A stretch of 64,000 nucleotides of DNA from Pseudomonas sp. FP198 (lineage in GTDB: Bacteria; Pseudomonadota; Gammaproteobacteria; Pseudomonadales; Pseudomonadaceae). Numbering within the stretch: the stretch's first letter is position 1; each line of letters opens with the position of its first letter. Below the pieces are notes generated by a model, which was not told where the DNA came from, ran no database searches, and was given only the letters and a program-made list of their open reading frames with translations. The DNA is taken from positions 5,006,001 through 5,070,000 of the forward strand of contig NZ_CP117452.1 of the NCBI RefSeq assembly GCF_030687895.1. The letters are read 5' to 3'. Positions 44,118 to 52,918 of the stretch are shown here, one piece after another. A program made the translations under genes and the position numbers.

Positions 44118-44708
44118 CTATGCGTTTAGACCGAACACCTCAATCAAATGCCGCTCATACCGCGCCACATCTTCTTCGATGTTCGGACGTTTCATCACGT
44201 CCACGCAGAGAAACGTCGGCAGACCGGTCATCCCGAGGAACTGATTGGCCTTGTGAAACGGGAAATACACCGCGTCCACGCCCTTGGCTTCGAAGAAATC
44301 AGTCGGGTCGTCGAAGGCTTGCTGCGGGGCGTTCCAGGTCAGCGACAGCATGTATTGCTTGCCCTGCACCAGGCCACCGCTGCCGTACTTCTGTGAAGCA
44401 TCCGAGCGGGTGCGGCCGTCGCTGGCATAGAGGCTGCCATGGCCTTCGGTGAAGACCTCGTCGATGTATTTTTTTACCGTCCATGGCGCCCCCATCCACC
44501 AGCCGGGCATCTGGTAAATGATCACGTCGGCCCAAAGGAATTTCGCGACTTCTTCCTTGATGTCGTAGCCGCCGTCGATGAGCGTGGTTTTTACATCCAG
44601 ACCGCCACGGTCGAGCACGCTGAGCGCAGTGTCGTGCAGGGTTGCGTTATAGCGACCGTCGGAGTGAGCGAATTGTTTACCGCCATTGAGCAACAGGACT
44701 TTTTTCAT
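44118..44708 (-). CDS. mdaB: NAD(P)H-dependent quinone reductase MdaB-like
   Basis: The 196-residue flavodoxin-fold protein follows MdaB (modulator of drug activity B): KKVLLLNGGKQFAHSDGRYN at residues 2-21, DVIIYQMPGWWMGAPWTVKK near 63, YGSGGLVQGKQYMLSLTWNA near 108. It reduces quinones with two electrons using FAD, protecting from oxidative stress. ATG 44708 was chosen; the frame opens further upstream to 44846. It is divergent from the ABM monooxygenase gene. Confidence 0.9.
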   Translation of the reverse strand: MKKVLLLNGGKQFAHSDGRYNATLHDTALSVLDRGGLDVKTTLIDGGYDIKEEVAKFLWADVIIYQMPGWWMGAPWTVKKYIDEVFTEGHGSLYASDGRTRSDASQKYGSGGLVQGKQYMLSLTWNAPQQAFDDPTDFFEAKGVDAVYFPFHKANQFLGMTGLPTFLCVDVMKRPNIEEDVARYERHLIEVFGLNA

Positions 44709-44906
44709 CGGAGCCTCATTGGTTCCACGGCGTACACCGCTGGACGGCCGCCGAAGGGAAAGATTGAAAATGATGGCGGCAGAGTACCGATGAGCTTCGC
44801 GTGGAATAAGCAGCGAAACGACAAAACTGTTTTGATCTACACGCACGAATCACAGCTGGATTGTTGCCGTAAAATTCGCCGGCCCCTTTTACCAGGAGCC
44901 CACCTG

Positions 44907-45221
44907 ATGAGTGAATTGCACGGTTTCATCCTGCACGCCAAGACCCGCCCGGAAAAAGCCGAAGCCTTCGAAGCGCTGTTTCGCGCCTACGTCGAACCAA
45001 GTCGTGCCGAGCCTGGCTGCATCGAATACCACATGCTGCGCGACCAGCAGGACCCGACCCTGTTTATCTTTTATGAAATCTGGGCCTCCCAGGCCGACCT
45101 GGAAGTGCATTCGAACCTGCCGCACATGAAGCAGTTCTTCGAGCAGCGCATGGACTATCTGGAACGCGACTTCGAGATTCGCCGCGTCGACATGCTTAGC
45201 CCATCCTCGGCTAGCCGCTGA
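44907..45221 (+). CDS. Antibiotic biosynthesis monooxygenase (ABM) domain protein
   Basis: A 104-residue ABM/YgiN-like ferredoxin-fold protein: HGFILHAKTRPEKAEAFEAL, then EPSRAEPGCIEYHMLRDQQD and FYEIWASQADLEVHSNLPHM. In E. coli YgiN is a quinol monooxygenase that works together with MdaB; the divergent mdaB-like gene next door supports the same quinone link here. The 3' end overlaps the convergent TauE/SafE gene by 11 bp. Confidence 0.88.
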   Translation: MSELHGFILHAKTRPEKAEAFEALFRAYVEPSRAEPGCIEYHMLRDQQDPTLFIFYEIWASQADLEVHSNLPHMKQFFEQRMDYLERDFEIRRVDMLSPSSASR

Positions 45222-45975
45222 TCAACAGGTGGCCGCCGAGCACGCCAAGGCCAATAAAAAACACCCGCTTGAACAACACGGCGCTGATCCGCTGGCGCAG
45301 CCATTGCCCCAGCCACATCCCCAGCAGCGCCGGCACCAGCGCCAGCAGCGAAGCGCTCAGCTCGCCACCGCCCAGCGCACCGCGCCACAGCAGGCCGGCC
45401 GCCAACGCCACTGTTGAGACAGTGAATGACAGGCCGAGGGCCTGCACCAACTCATCCTTGCTCAAGCCCAGCGCTTGCAGATAAGGCACCGCCGGGATGA
45501 CAAACACGCCTGTGGCCGAGGTGATCACACCGGTCAGCAGGCCACAGAGTGGCGCAAGCCAGTGTTCGTTCCGAGTGCTCACTCGCAACGTCGGCAGCAG
45601 CAACCCGCTCAGCGCATACAACACCAGCGCCGCACCGAGTGCCCGTACTGCCCAGGCGCCGCCCACCATGCCGATCCACAACGTGCCAAGGCCGGTGCCG
45701 ATGAAAATCGCCAGCAGCAGCGGCCACAAGCGCCGGATCAATGCTTGCAGATGCCCGCCAGATGCCAGTTGCCAGACGTTGGTCAGCGTGGCTGGAATCA
45801 GCAACAACGCCGCAGCCTGCGTCGGCGCCATAGCCAAGCCGAGAAGTCCCATTGAAATGGTCGGCAGGCCGAGGCCTATCACGCCCTTGATGGTACCGGC
45901 CAGCAGAAAGGTGCCGATGACCAGCAAGGAAAGGGCCAGGCCGAGGTTCTGATAGAAGGCGAGGAGTGTGTTCAT
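45211..45975 (-). CDS. TauE/SafE-family permease (sulfite/organic anion exporter type)
   Basis: A 254-residue membrane protein with about eight hydrophobic segments. It has the family signature in both halves: GTIKGVIGLGLPTISMGLLG near 27-46 and GLLTGVITSATGVFVIPAVP near 145-164. ATG 45975 was chosen since the earlier in-frame starts run into the REPIN. Substrate unknown. The divergent LysR gene at 46172 is its likely regulator. Confidence 0.88.
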   Translation of the reverse strand: MNTLLAFYQNLGLALSLLVIGTFLLAGTIKGVIGLGLPTISMGLLGLAMAPTQAAALLLIPATLTNVWQLASGGHLQALIRRLWPLLLAIFIGTGLGTLWIGMVGGAWAVRALGAALVLYALSGLLLPTLRVSTRNEHWLAPLCGLLTGVITSATGVFVIPAVPYLQALGLSKDELVQALGLSFTVSTVALAAGLLWRGALGGGELSASLLALVPALLGMWLGQWLRQRISAVLFKRVFFIGLGVLGGHLLISG

Positions 45976-46066
45976 GGGCTTATCCTGATGTCCACGCCCG
46001 GGTTTGAAAATGTGCCATATACTGAGGGTGCCTCTTGTCTGGCGATAGGCAAAAAACCTCCATCGC

Positions 46067-46138
46067 CGCTTTCGCGAGCAGGCTCGCTCCCACAAGTGAA
46101 ATGCAAACCCTGTGTGAGCGAGCCTGCTCGCGAAAGCG
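46067..46138. repeat. REPIN (GTGGGAGCGAGC family), short spacer
   Basis: Arms at 46067-46094 and 46111-46138 are 28-bp inverted copies with one mismatch (TGTGTG against TGTGGG) and only 16 bp between. It lies within the divergent promoter region of the permease and LysR genes. Confidence 0.88.
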
Positions 46139-46171
46139 ATAAACCAACCACCGCAGACTCATAGAGCTCCC

Positions 46172-47053
46172 ATGCACTTCGATTTCACCGACCTGCGCCT
46201 CTACCTGAACATCCTCGACACCGGCAACATCACCGCCGGCGCCGCTCGCAGCCATCTTTCCCTGGCAGCGGCAAGCGCCAGGGTGCGCGCCATGGAGGCG
46301 TCCCTGGGCATCGACCTGCTCGAACGCGGGCGGCGCGGCGTCACCCCGACGCCGGCCGGTAAAGCCTTGGCCCAGCATGCCCGGGTCTTGCTGCAGCACG
46401 CCGACCATCTGCAACAGGACCTGGCCGAATACGCCAGAGGCGTCAAAGGCCAGGTGCGACTGCTGTGCAACACCAGCGCAATGACCGAATACCTGCCCGA
46501 ACTGCTGGCCGGTTTCCTCCACAGCCACCCCAACCTGGACATCGACCAGCAGGAATTGCCCAGCTCACGGATCACCCATGCGTTGCGCCAGGGCGCCGCA
46601 GACCTGGGTATCGTTTCCGACGCGGTGGACACCGCGGGCCTTCAGACCTGGCCTTTTCGTGACGATCCGCTGGTCCTGATCCTACCGTCGGGGCATCCCT
46701 TGGCTGACGGCCGCACGCCGAGTTTCAGCGAGACCCTTCACCACGACTATGTCGGCCTGAACGCCACCAGCGCGCTGGCGGTCTACCTGGAGGAACAAGC
46801 GCTGCACACCGGTATGCGCATGCAGATCCGCATTCGCGCCGAGGGCTTCGACGGGGTGATCCGCATGGTCGCCCATGGCGCGGGTATCGCCGTCGTGCCG
46901 AAGGCCGCTATCGAACGCCGTCCATCCCAATCCTCCTATCACTGCGTGCCGCTGCAGGAGGCCTGGGCGCACCGGGCGCTGTTGCTTTGCGCACGGAATT
47001 TCGAACGTCTGCCGGCCTACGCCAAGGCCTTGGCTCGGCATCTGGCCGAATGA
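46172..47053 (+). CDS. LysR-family transcriptional regulator
   Basis: A 293-residue LTTR, with HTH ILDTGNITAGAARSHLSLAA, then ASARVRAMEASLGIDLLERG, in residues 14-55 and an effector domain including NLDIDQQELPSS. It is divergent from the TauE/SafE permease gene and probably controls it. Confidence 0.88.
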   Translation: MHFDFTDLRLYLNILDTGNITAGAARSHLSLAAASARVRAMEASLGIDLLERGRRGVTPTPAGKALAQHARVLLQHADHLQQDLAEYARGVKGQVRLLCNTSAMTEYLPELLAGFLHSHPNLDIDQQELPSSRITHALRQGAADLGIVSDAVDTAGLQTWPFRDDPLVLILPSGHPLADGRTPSFSETLHHDYVGLNATSALAVYLEEQALHTGMRMQIRIRAEGFDGVIRMVAHGAGIAVVPKAAIERRPSQSSYHCVPLQEAWAHRALLLCARNFERLPAYAKALARHLAE

Positions 47054-47149
47054 TGCGCGCTTCTGGGCAGCCCGGTGTCGAGTTCAGGCATTTGCCTGGT
47101 CGTTCTCCACGCTAGGGTGCAGGTTCTTTTCTGCCACTTCGGAGCTCAC

Positions 47150-47494
47150 ATGACCGCCCCCATCACCGTCCTGCGCGATACCCATCCGCTGCCCGTACTC
47201 GATGCCTGCAAATGGGAAAAACTCGAAGGCGACCCGCACACCGTCAACCTCAACGCTTATACCAGCGAAGACGGCAGCAAGATCATGGGGACCTGGATCT
47301 GCACGCCCGGCAAGTGGCGGGTGGACTACGTGAAGTGGGAATACTGCCATTTCCAGGAAGGCTACTGCGTGATCACCCCGGACGGCATGGCGCCGATTCA
47401 TCTGCGCGCCGGTGATATTTTTGTCGTCGAACCAGGCATGAAAGGCACGTGGGAAGTGGTCGAGACCGTGCGTAAATATTTCGTGTTTGCCTGA
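47150..47494 (+). CDS. Cupin-domain protein (DUF861/EutQ-like)
   Basis: A 114-residue single-domain cupin: YTSEDGSKIMGTWICTPGKW, then YCHFQEGYCVITPDG and FVVEPGMKGTWEVVETVRKY. This is the pattern of the (R)-specific 'cupin_3' group of small proteins. Metal ligands of normal cupins are partly replaced. ATG 47150 is preceded by GGAGCTCAC; an earlier frame start at 47075 is not supported. Function unknown; it may be involved in amine or ureidoglycolate-type metabolism. Confidence 0.82.
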   Translation: MTAPITVLRDTHPLPVLDACKWEKLEGDPHTVNLNAYTSEDGSKIMGTWICTPGKWRVDYVKWEYCHFQEGYCVITPDGMAPIHLRAGDIFVVEPGMKGTWEVVETVRKYFVFA

Positions 47495-47517
47495 AACAAA
47501 AAAGCCGAGGGACCTCC

Positions 47518-47610
47518 TGTGGCGAGGGAGCTTGCTCCCGCTGGGTTGCGCAGCAACCCCAATTTTCATGGGCGCTGCGCACCCAAGCGGGAGCAAGCTC
47601 CCTCGCCACA
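47518..47610. repeat. REPIN (GTGGCGAGGGAGC family)
   Basis: Perfect 25-bp inverted arms at 47518-47542 and 47586-47610 with a 43-bp spacer. It separates the convergent cupin and mmsB genes and may act as a bidirectional terminator. Confidence 0.9.
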
Positions 47611-47624
47611 AAAGCCTCTCGATA

Positions 47625-48521
47625 TCACTGATCCTGTTGCGGCTTGCGATAGCTGTTCACAATCGCCGAGAAATCCTTGCCGCCCTCGCCCCGCTGGCTC
47701 ATCGCCTGGTACAACTGCTGCGCCACCGCCCCCAGTATCACCGGCTGACGGGCCTGCCGCGCGGCTTCGGTGGCCAGGCCCAAATCCTTGAGCATCAGGT
47801 CCGCGCCAAAACCGCCGGTATATCCACGCGCCGCCGGGGCCGTTTCGATCACGCCGGGCCATGGGTTGTAGGTATCGGAACTCCAGCATCGACCGGTCGA
47901 ACTATTGATGATGCCGGCCAGCACCTGCGTGTCGATCCCCAAGGCATCGCCCAAGGCCATGGCCTCGCTGACGCCGACCATGGAGATTCCCAAAAGCAGG
48001 TTGTTGCAGATCTTGGCGATCTGCCCGGTGCCGACTTCGCCGCAATGCACGATGTTGCGGCCCATTTGCGCCAGTACCGGTTGCAGGGCGGCGAACAGCT
48101 CAGGCGTGGCGCCGACCATGAAGGTCAGGGTGCCCGCCGCCGCGCCGCCGGTGCCGCCCGAGACAGGCGCATCGGCCATTGCCACTCCCTGCCTGGCAGC
48201 GGCAGCCGCCACGTCACGGGCGGTTTGTGGATCGATGGTGCTGCAATCCACCGCCGGCGTACCGGCGGCGATACCTGCCAGCACGCCGTCTTCGCCCAGC
48301 CAGACACTGCGCACATGGGCAGCGGCCGGCAGCATGGTGATCACCAGCGCCGCGCCCTGGGCCGCATCGCGAGGCGAGGCGCTGACGGTGCCACCCAGCG
48401 CCGCCAGTTCGGCCAGCACCGTCTGGTTCAGGTCGAACAGGTTCAGCGAATGGCCGGCTTTGAGCAGATTGCGCGCCATCGGGGCGCCCATGTTGCCGAG
48501 GCCGATAAATGCGATGTTCAT
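47625..48521 (-). CDS. mmsB: 3-hydroxyisobutyrate dehydrogenase
   Basis: The 298-residue beta-hydroxyacid dehydrogenase has the NAD motif IAFIGLGNMGAPMARNLLKA at residues 3-22, the substrate-binding signature DAPVSGGTGGAAAGTLTFMV near 116-135, and the catalytic Lys in GTGQIAKICNNLLLGISMVG near 168. It oxidises 3-hydroxyisobutyrate to methylmalonate semialdehyde in valine degradation. It begins 10 bp after the mmsA stop, so the two are an operon. Confidence 0.94.
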   Translation of the reverse strand: MNIAFIGLGNMGAPMARNLLKAGHSLNLFDLNQTVLAELAALGGTVSASPRDAAQGAALVITMLPAAAHVRSVWLGEDGVLAGIAAGTPAVDCSTIDPQTARDVAAAAARQGVAMADAPVSGGTGGAAAGTLTFMVGATPELFAALQPVLAQMGRNIVHCGEVGTGQIAKICNNLLLGISMVGVSEAMALGDALGIDTQVLAGIINSSTGRCWSSDTYNPWPGVIETAPAARGYTGGFGADLMLKDLGLATEAARQARQPVILGAVAQQLYQAMSQRGEGGKDFSAIVNSYRKPQQDQ

Positions 48522-48531
48522 GTCCGGCTCC

Positions 48532-50058
48532 TTAACGCAAGTTGATGGTGGTGTTCACACCGTCGTTGACGCTGTCATCGTCGAACCAGCGCGCGGTGAC
48601 GGTCTTGGTCTGAGTGTAGAACTGCACCACTTGTTTGCCGTAAGGGCCGAGGTCGCCGAGTTTCGAGCCGCGGGAGCCAGTGAAGCTGAAAAACGGCACC
48701 GGCACCGGGATCGGGATGTTGATACCGACCTGGCCGACGTCGATTTCGCTCTGGAATTTGCGCGCCGCCGCACCGCTCTGGGTGAACAGGCCGGTGCCGT
48801 TGCCAAACGGATTGGCGTTGACCAGGGCGATGGCTTGATCGAGGGTATCGACCTCCAGCACCACCAGCACCGGGCCGAAAATTTCCTCGGTGTAGATGCG
48901 CATGTCGGTGGTTACGCCGGAAAACAGCGTCGGACCGACGAAGTTGCCCTGCTCGAAGCCCGGCACGCTGATGTCGCGGCCATCCAGTTCCAGCTTCGCG
49001 CCTTGCTGCACGCCGCTTTCGATCAATTCGAGGATGCGCGCCTTGGCTCGCTTGGAAATCACCGGGCCGACATCCGTGCCCGGCTCGCTGCCGGCATTGA
49101 CTTTGAGTTTCTGCGCCAGCGCCTTCAGCTCCGGCAACCATTGCCTGGCCGCGCCCACCATCACCACCACCGAAGTGGCCATGCAACGCTGGCCCGCCGC
49201 GCCGAAACCGGCACCGACCAAGGCGTTCAGGGTTTGCTCGCGATTGGCGTCGGGCAGCACCACGGCGTGGTTCTTGGCACCCATCATCGATTGCACGCGT
49301 TTGCCATGGCGACCCGCCAAGTCATACACATGAGCGCCGACCGCTGTTGAGCCGACGAAGGAAACGGCCTTGATGTCCTTGTGGGTGCAAAGCGCATCCA
49401 CCACATCCTTGCCGCCGTGCACCACGTTCAGCACGCCCGGCGGCACACCGGCCTCGATGGCCAGCTCCACCAGCAGCATGGTCGACAGCGGATCCTGCTC
49501 CGACGGCTTGAGCACGAACGTATTGCCGCAGGCGATGGCCATCGGGAACATCCACAGCGGGATCATCGCCGGAAAATTGAACGGGGTAATGCCCGCGCAC
49601 ACACCAATCGGCTGACGCAGAGTATAGGTATCCACACCACCGGCGACATTCTCGGCAAACTCGCCCATTTGCAGGGTGCCGATGGAGCAGGCGTGCTCGA
49701 CCACTTCCAGGCCGCGGAAAATATCGCCTTCGGCGTCGGCGATGGTCTTGCCCTGTTCGGCGCTGAGCACCGCGGCGATGCGCTTGGAATGCTCGCGGAT
49801 CAACGCCTGGAGCTTGAGCATGATGCGCATACGCGCACCGATCGGCGTCAATTTCCAGGTCTGGAAAGCACGCTGGGCTGCGGCGATGGCGGCATCGACT
49901 TCCGAGGCCGTGGCAAACGGTACCTTCGCCAGCACTTGTTGGGTGGCCGGGTTGACGATGTCGTGCCATTCGCTGGATTGGGACTCGACCCACTCGCCAT
50001 CGATCAGCAATCTGACGGTTTGCAGGGCTGTGTCGCTGGGCGTAAGGGAAACGTTCAT
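48532..50058 (-). CDS. mmsA: Methylmalonate-semialdehyde dehydrogenase (CoA-acylating)
   Basis: A 508-residue CoA-dependent aldehyde dehydrogenase: [20 protein letters not shown] near residue 150, [13 protein letters not shown] near 243, and the catalytic Cys in AGQRCMATS near 298. It turns methylmalonate semialdehyde into propionyl-CoA in valine catabolism (and malonate semialdehyde to acetyl-CoA in others). ATG 50058 ([10 protein letters not shown]) was chosen; the frame opens further up to 50109. Mms operons in P. aeruginosa are activated by the AraC-type MmsR; here a LysR gene is divergent. Confidence 0.94.
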   Translation of the reverse strand: MNVSLTPSDTALQTVRLLIDGEWVESQSSEWHDIVNPATQQVLAKVPFATASEVDAAIAAAQRAFQTWKLTPIGARMRIMLKLQALIREHSKRIAAVLSAEQGKTIADAEGDIFRGLEVVEHACSIGTLQMGEFAENVAGGVDTYTLRQPIGVCAGITPFNFPAMIPLWMFPMAIACGNTFVLKPSEQDPLSTMLLVELAIEAGVPPGVLNVVHGGKDVVDALCTHKDIKAVSFVGSTAVGAHVYDLAGRHGKRVQSMMGAKNHAVVLPDANREQTLNALVGAGFGAAGQRCMATSVVVMVGAARQWLPELKALAQKLKVNAGSEPGTDVGPVISKRAKARILELIESGVQQGAKLELDGRDISVPGFEQGNFVGPTLFSGVTTDMRIYTEEIFGPVLVVLEVDTLDQAIALVNANPFGNGTGLFTQSGAAARKFQSEIDVGQVGINIPIPVPVPFFSFTGSRGSKLGDLGPYGKQVVQFYTQTKTVTARWFDDDSVNDGVNTTINLR

Positions 50059-50104
50059 GCTGGCCTCCGGGATTGTTCTTATAGGATGCGCTGGTTCAGC
50101 AACG

Positions 50105-50128
50105 ACCAAGGTGAAGAGTCACCTTGGT
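50105..50128. promoter_or_regulatory. Palindrome in the mmsA-LysR divergent promoter, putative operator
   Basis: ACCAAGGTGA agag TCACCTTGGT is a perfect 10-bp inverted repeat. It lies 46 bp from the mmsA start and 68 bp from the LysR start, the only strong symmetry in the 138-bp gap. Confidence 0.5.
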
Positions 50129-50196
50129 GATGAGACGGTTTTTGGAGTATAGATGTGCAAACTTCTAATAAGAACGCACATAAAAACCGGTCCATC

Positions 50197-51144
50197 ATGC
50201 AAAAAAACATCACCTCCTTAGGGTCGCTGAATTGGGACGACCTCAAGTTTTTCCTCGAAGTGGCTCGCACCCGCAAGGCCAGCACGGCCGCCAAGCGTCT
50301 GGCCGTCGATTACACCACGGTGTCGCGACGCATCAGCTCGCTGGAAGCTTCCTTGGGTACGCTGCTGTTCGAAAAATCCCGGAGCAACGGTTTTGTCCTG
50401 ACGGCTGAAGGCCAACGTTTGCTGGGCTATGCCGAGTCGATCGAAAGCACGCTGCACATGGCTTGCGAACAGGTTTCAGGCTCAGGCGTCGCGCTGTCCG
50501 GGCATGTGCGCATGGGCTGCACCGAAGGCTTCGGCAGCTTTTTCATCACCCCGCAGTTGAGCCACTTCGTCGACGCCTACCCGGCGATCTCGGTGGACAT
50601 CCTGCCGCTGCCGCACTTCATCAGCCTCTCCAAGCGCGAAGCCGATATCGTCATCGCCCTCGAGCGCCCCGAACACGGACCGTACGTGTGCTGCAAACTC
50701 TGCGACTATCGGTTGCAGCTTTATGCAACACGGCAATACCTGGACAGTCACCCACCGATCCACCGCCCGGCAGACCTGAACAAGCACTCGTTCATCAGCT
50801 ACGTGGATGACCTGGCGTTCAGTTCCGAGCTGCTCTACCTGGCCAACGTATTGCCCGGCGCCCACGCTCATCTGCGCAGCACCAGCGTGATCGCGCAATT
50901 CGTGGCGGCGCAGCAAGGCCGGTCACTGGCGATCCTGCCGTGCTTTTTGGCCGCCCAGGACCCACGCCTGCTGCCGGTGCTGCCGGAGGAGATCACGGTC
51001 ACCCGGCAATTCTGGATGTACTGCCGGGAGGACCTGCGCAAGCTCAAGCGGATTACGTTGCTGTGGGATTACATTCGGGAAGTCACCGAACAGAACCAGC
51101 CACTACTCATGGGCGACAGCCGGGAGATGGTGTTTGCCGATTAG
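50197..51144 (+). CDS. LysR-family regulator, probable regulator of mmsAB
   Basis: A 315-residue LTTR of the subgroup with HTH LEVARTRKASTAAKRLAVDY, then TTVSRRISSLEASLGTLLFE in residues 20-60. ATG 50197 (MQKNITSLGS) was preferred to a GTG 14 codons earlier. It is divergent from mmsA, which suggests control of valine catabolism. Its 3' end overlaps the convergent yfiB gene by 4 bp. Confidence 0.88.
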   Translation: MQKNITSLGSLNWDDLKFFLEVARTRKASTAAKRLAVDYTTVSRRISSLEASLGTLLFEKSRSNGFVLTAEGQRLLGYAESIESTLHMACEQVSGSGVALSGHVRMGCTEGFGSFFITPQLSHFVDAYPAISVDILPLPHFISLSKREADIVIALERPEHGPYVCCKLCDYRLQLYATRQYLDSHPPIHRPADLNKHSFISYVDDLAFSSELLYLANVLPGAHAHLRSTSVIAQFVAAQQGRSLAILPCFLAAQDPRLLPVLPEEITVTRQFWMYCREDLRKLKRITLLWDYIREVTEQNQPLLMGDSREMVFAD

Positions 51145-51644
51145 TCGGCGATGACCACGATGGCCACGCGACGATTTTCGGTGCGCCCACTGGCGGTGTC
51201 GTTGGAGGCGACGGGTTGGCTGCTGCCCAGGCCACGCAGCTGGACGTTTTCTTCGCGCATGCCCACACCTCTGAGGACTTTGCCAACGCTTTCGGCCCGA
51301 CGTATCGACAGTTGCTCGTTGTAGACCTGGGAGCCCGATGCATCGGTGTGACCGTCGATACGTACCCGCTCGATTCCCGCGCCCAGCAGTGCCTTGCCGA
51401 TCCGCTCGACGATCTCGGTGCTGGCCGGGTTGAGACTTTCCACATCACTGCCAAACAGCACTTTGCCCGAAAGTCCGAAGGCCCAGCCGTCGTCTGTCAG
51501 TTTGAACCCCTGCTCCTGGAGGACAGCGATCTGCGCTGGGCTCAGTCCTTTTTGCGGCGTCGTCTGGCATCCGCTGAGGGCAAAAATGGCGATGAACAAA
51601 AATGCTGCATAACGCAGCAGAGAAAAACGCGAATTGGAAAACAT
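51141..51644 (-). CDS. yfiB: OmpA-family lipoprotein YfiB
   Basis: The 167-residue product has a lipoprotein signal (LSGC near residues 23-26; Cys 26) and an OmpA_C peptidoglycan-binding domain (VRIDGHTDASGSQVYNEQLS near residue 95, LSIRRAESVGKVL). YfiB is the outer-membrane partner that sequesters YfiR and so releases the diguanylate cyclase YfiN. It directly follows yfiN (5-bp gap) as in P. aeruginosa (PA1119-1121 order yfiR-yfiN-yfiB). Confidence 0.92.
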   Translation of the reverse strand: MFSNSRFSLLRYAAFLFIAIFALSGCQTTPQKGLSPAQIAVLQEQGFKLTDDGWAFGLSGKVLFGSDVESLNPASTEIVERIGKALLGAGIERVRIDGHTDASGSQVYNEQLSIRRAESVGKVLRGVGMREENVQLRGLGSSQPVASNDTASGRTENRRVAIVVIAD

Positions 51645-51649
51645 GCAAA

Positions 51650-52918
51650 TCAGCTCCTGGTTTGAAGATCCGCGACCGGGTGCTCCGACCCCGCCGTGTG
51701 TTGGCCGCCTCGGGCGAGGCGCTTGGCCTGGTACATCGCCGCATCCGCGGCGCTGAGCAAGGCGCCGGGCGTGGCGCCATGATCGGGGTAAACGGCTATG
51801 CCGATGCTGAGGGACGTCAGGACCGAGGCATTGCCGGGCAACTGAATCGGCATCTCCATGCTCGCGATGATTTTTTCAGCGATCCGTTCGGCATCCTCGG
51901 TCTTGTGCAACGGCGCCAGCAGCACGGCAAACTCGTCACCGCCCAGACGCGCGACCAGATCATCCTCACGCAACTGCGCCCGGACCCGGGTCGCCACGGC
52001 GGTCAACACCGCGTCACCGGCGGCATGACCAAAGTTGTCGTTGATACCCTTGAAGCGATCGCTGTCCAGGTAGAGGACGGCCACTTGCTCGTCGAGCTTG
52101 TTGGCATTGCGCAGGGCACGGATCAGCCGACCTTCGAAAAAGGCCCGGTTCGGCAGCCCGGTCAGGCTGTCGTGGCTGGCCTGGTGAGCCAGGGTCTCGT
52201 TTTCACTTTGCAGATGGGTCTGCCAGGATTCCAGCTCGGCAAGCAGTGCGTTGAAGTCGTTGCCCAGGTTATCCAGTTCGGCGATATCGGCCGGTGGCAC
52301 TCGGCGATCCAGGGCGCGCTCGCAACGGGCGGCGTGGGCTACTTCAGCCAGGCTACGCAAAGGTCCGGTAATCGCCCGCAGCTGACGGCGCGCCAGATAC
52401 AGGGCGACCCAGGCACTGACCGCCGTGCACAGGATGATCCCGGCCAGGCCGCTGAGCAGAAAGCGCAACAGGCTACCGCCGTGTCCTGCCAGCAGGATCC
52501 TGCCGATGTTCTGTTCCTGGTGGATGATTGGCAGGCTGATGGGCTTTTCCAGGAATGCCTTGGCGATGTGCATTTCCAGCTCCGACAGGAGACCGGTTTC
52601 CGGTCGTCGCCAGTGCGCCAACAGGCGGCCACTTTCATTGAAGACCTGGGCATCGGCGACTTCTTCAGTGGAAGCAATCAGAGCCAGCGCTTCGGTGGCC
52701 GCCGCGGCGTCATCGAAGACCACGGCCGCCTCCACGGTGTAGCTGATCGAACGGGCAATCAGATGCAAGTTGTGATCGGCATAGACCCGCAGCGCAAGCA
52801 CGCCCAACAAGGTCAGGGAGACGCTGGCCATGGTGATCGCCACCAGCGCGACGATCAGGTGACCGCGACCGATGACCGAGCCCAACGTGGGACGAATTCG
52901 TGATCTGGACGAATTCAT
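51650..52918 (-). CDS. yfiN: Membrane diguanylate cyclase YfiN (TpbB)
   Basis: The 422-residue protein has TM1 near residues 22-46 (LIVALVAITMASVSLTLLGV), a periplasmic CHASE8-type sensor domain, TM2 near 160-182, a HAMP domain, and a GGDEF domain. The active-site motif GGDEF occurs in LVARLGGDEFAVLLA near 330. It makes cyclic-di-GMP and is held inactive by the periplasmic YfiR. Its ATG overlaps the yfiR stop (ATGA), so the two are translationally coupled. Confidence 0.93.
   Translation of the reverse strand: MNSSRSRIRPTLGSVIGRGHLIVALVAITMASVSLTLLGVLALRVYADHNLHLIARSISYTVEAAVVFDDAAAATEALALIASTEEVADAQVFNESGRLLAHWRRPETGLLSELEMHIAKAFLEKPISLPIIHQEQNIGRILLAGHGGSLLRFLLSGLAGIILCTAVSAWVALYLARRQLRAITGPLRSLAEVAHAARCERALDRRVPPADIAELDNLGNDFNALLAELESWQTHLQSENETLAHQASHDSLTGLPNRAFFEGRLIRALRNANKLDEQVAVLYLDSDRFKGINDNFGHAAGDAVLTAVATRVRAQLREDDLVARLGGDEFAVLLAPLHKTEDAERIAEKIIASMEMPIQLPGNASVLTSLSIGIAVYPDHGATPGALLSAADAAMYQAKRLARGGQHTAGSEHPVADLQTRS

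Noticed and set aside
47905-49350. Plus-strand open frame of 481 codons across mmsB and mmsA
   Set aside because: It spans two well-supported genes on the other strand and has no recognisable domain.
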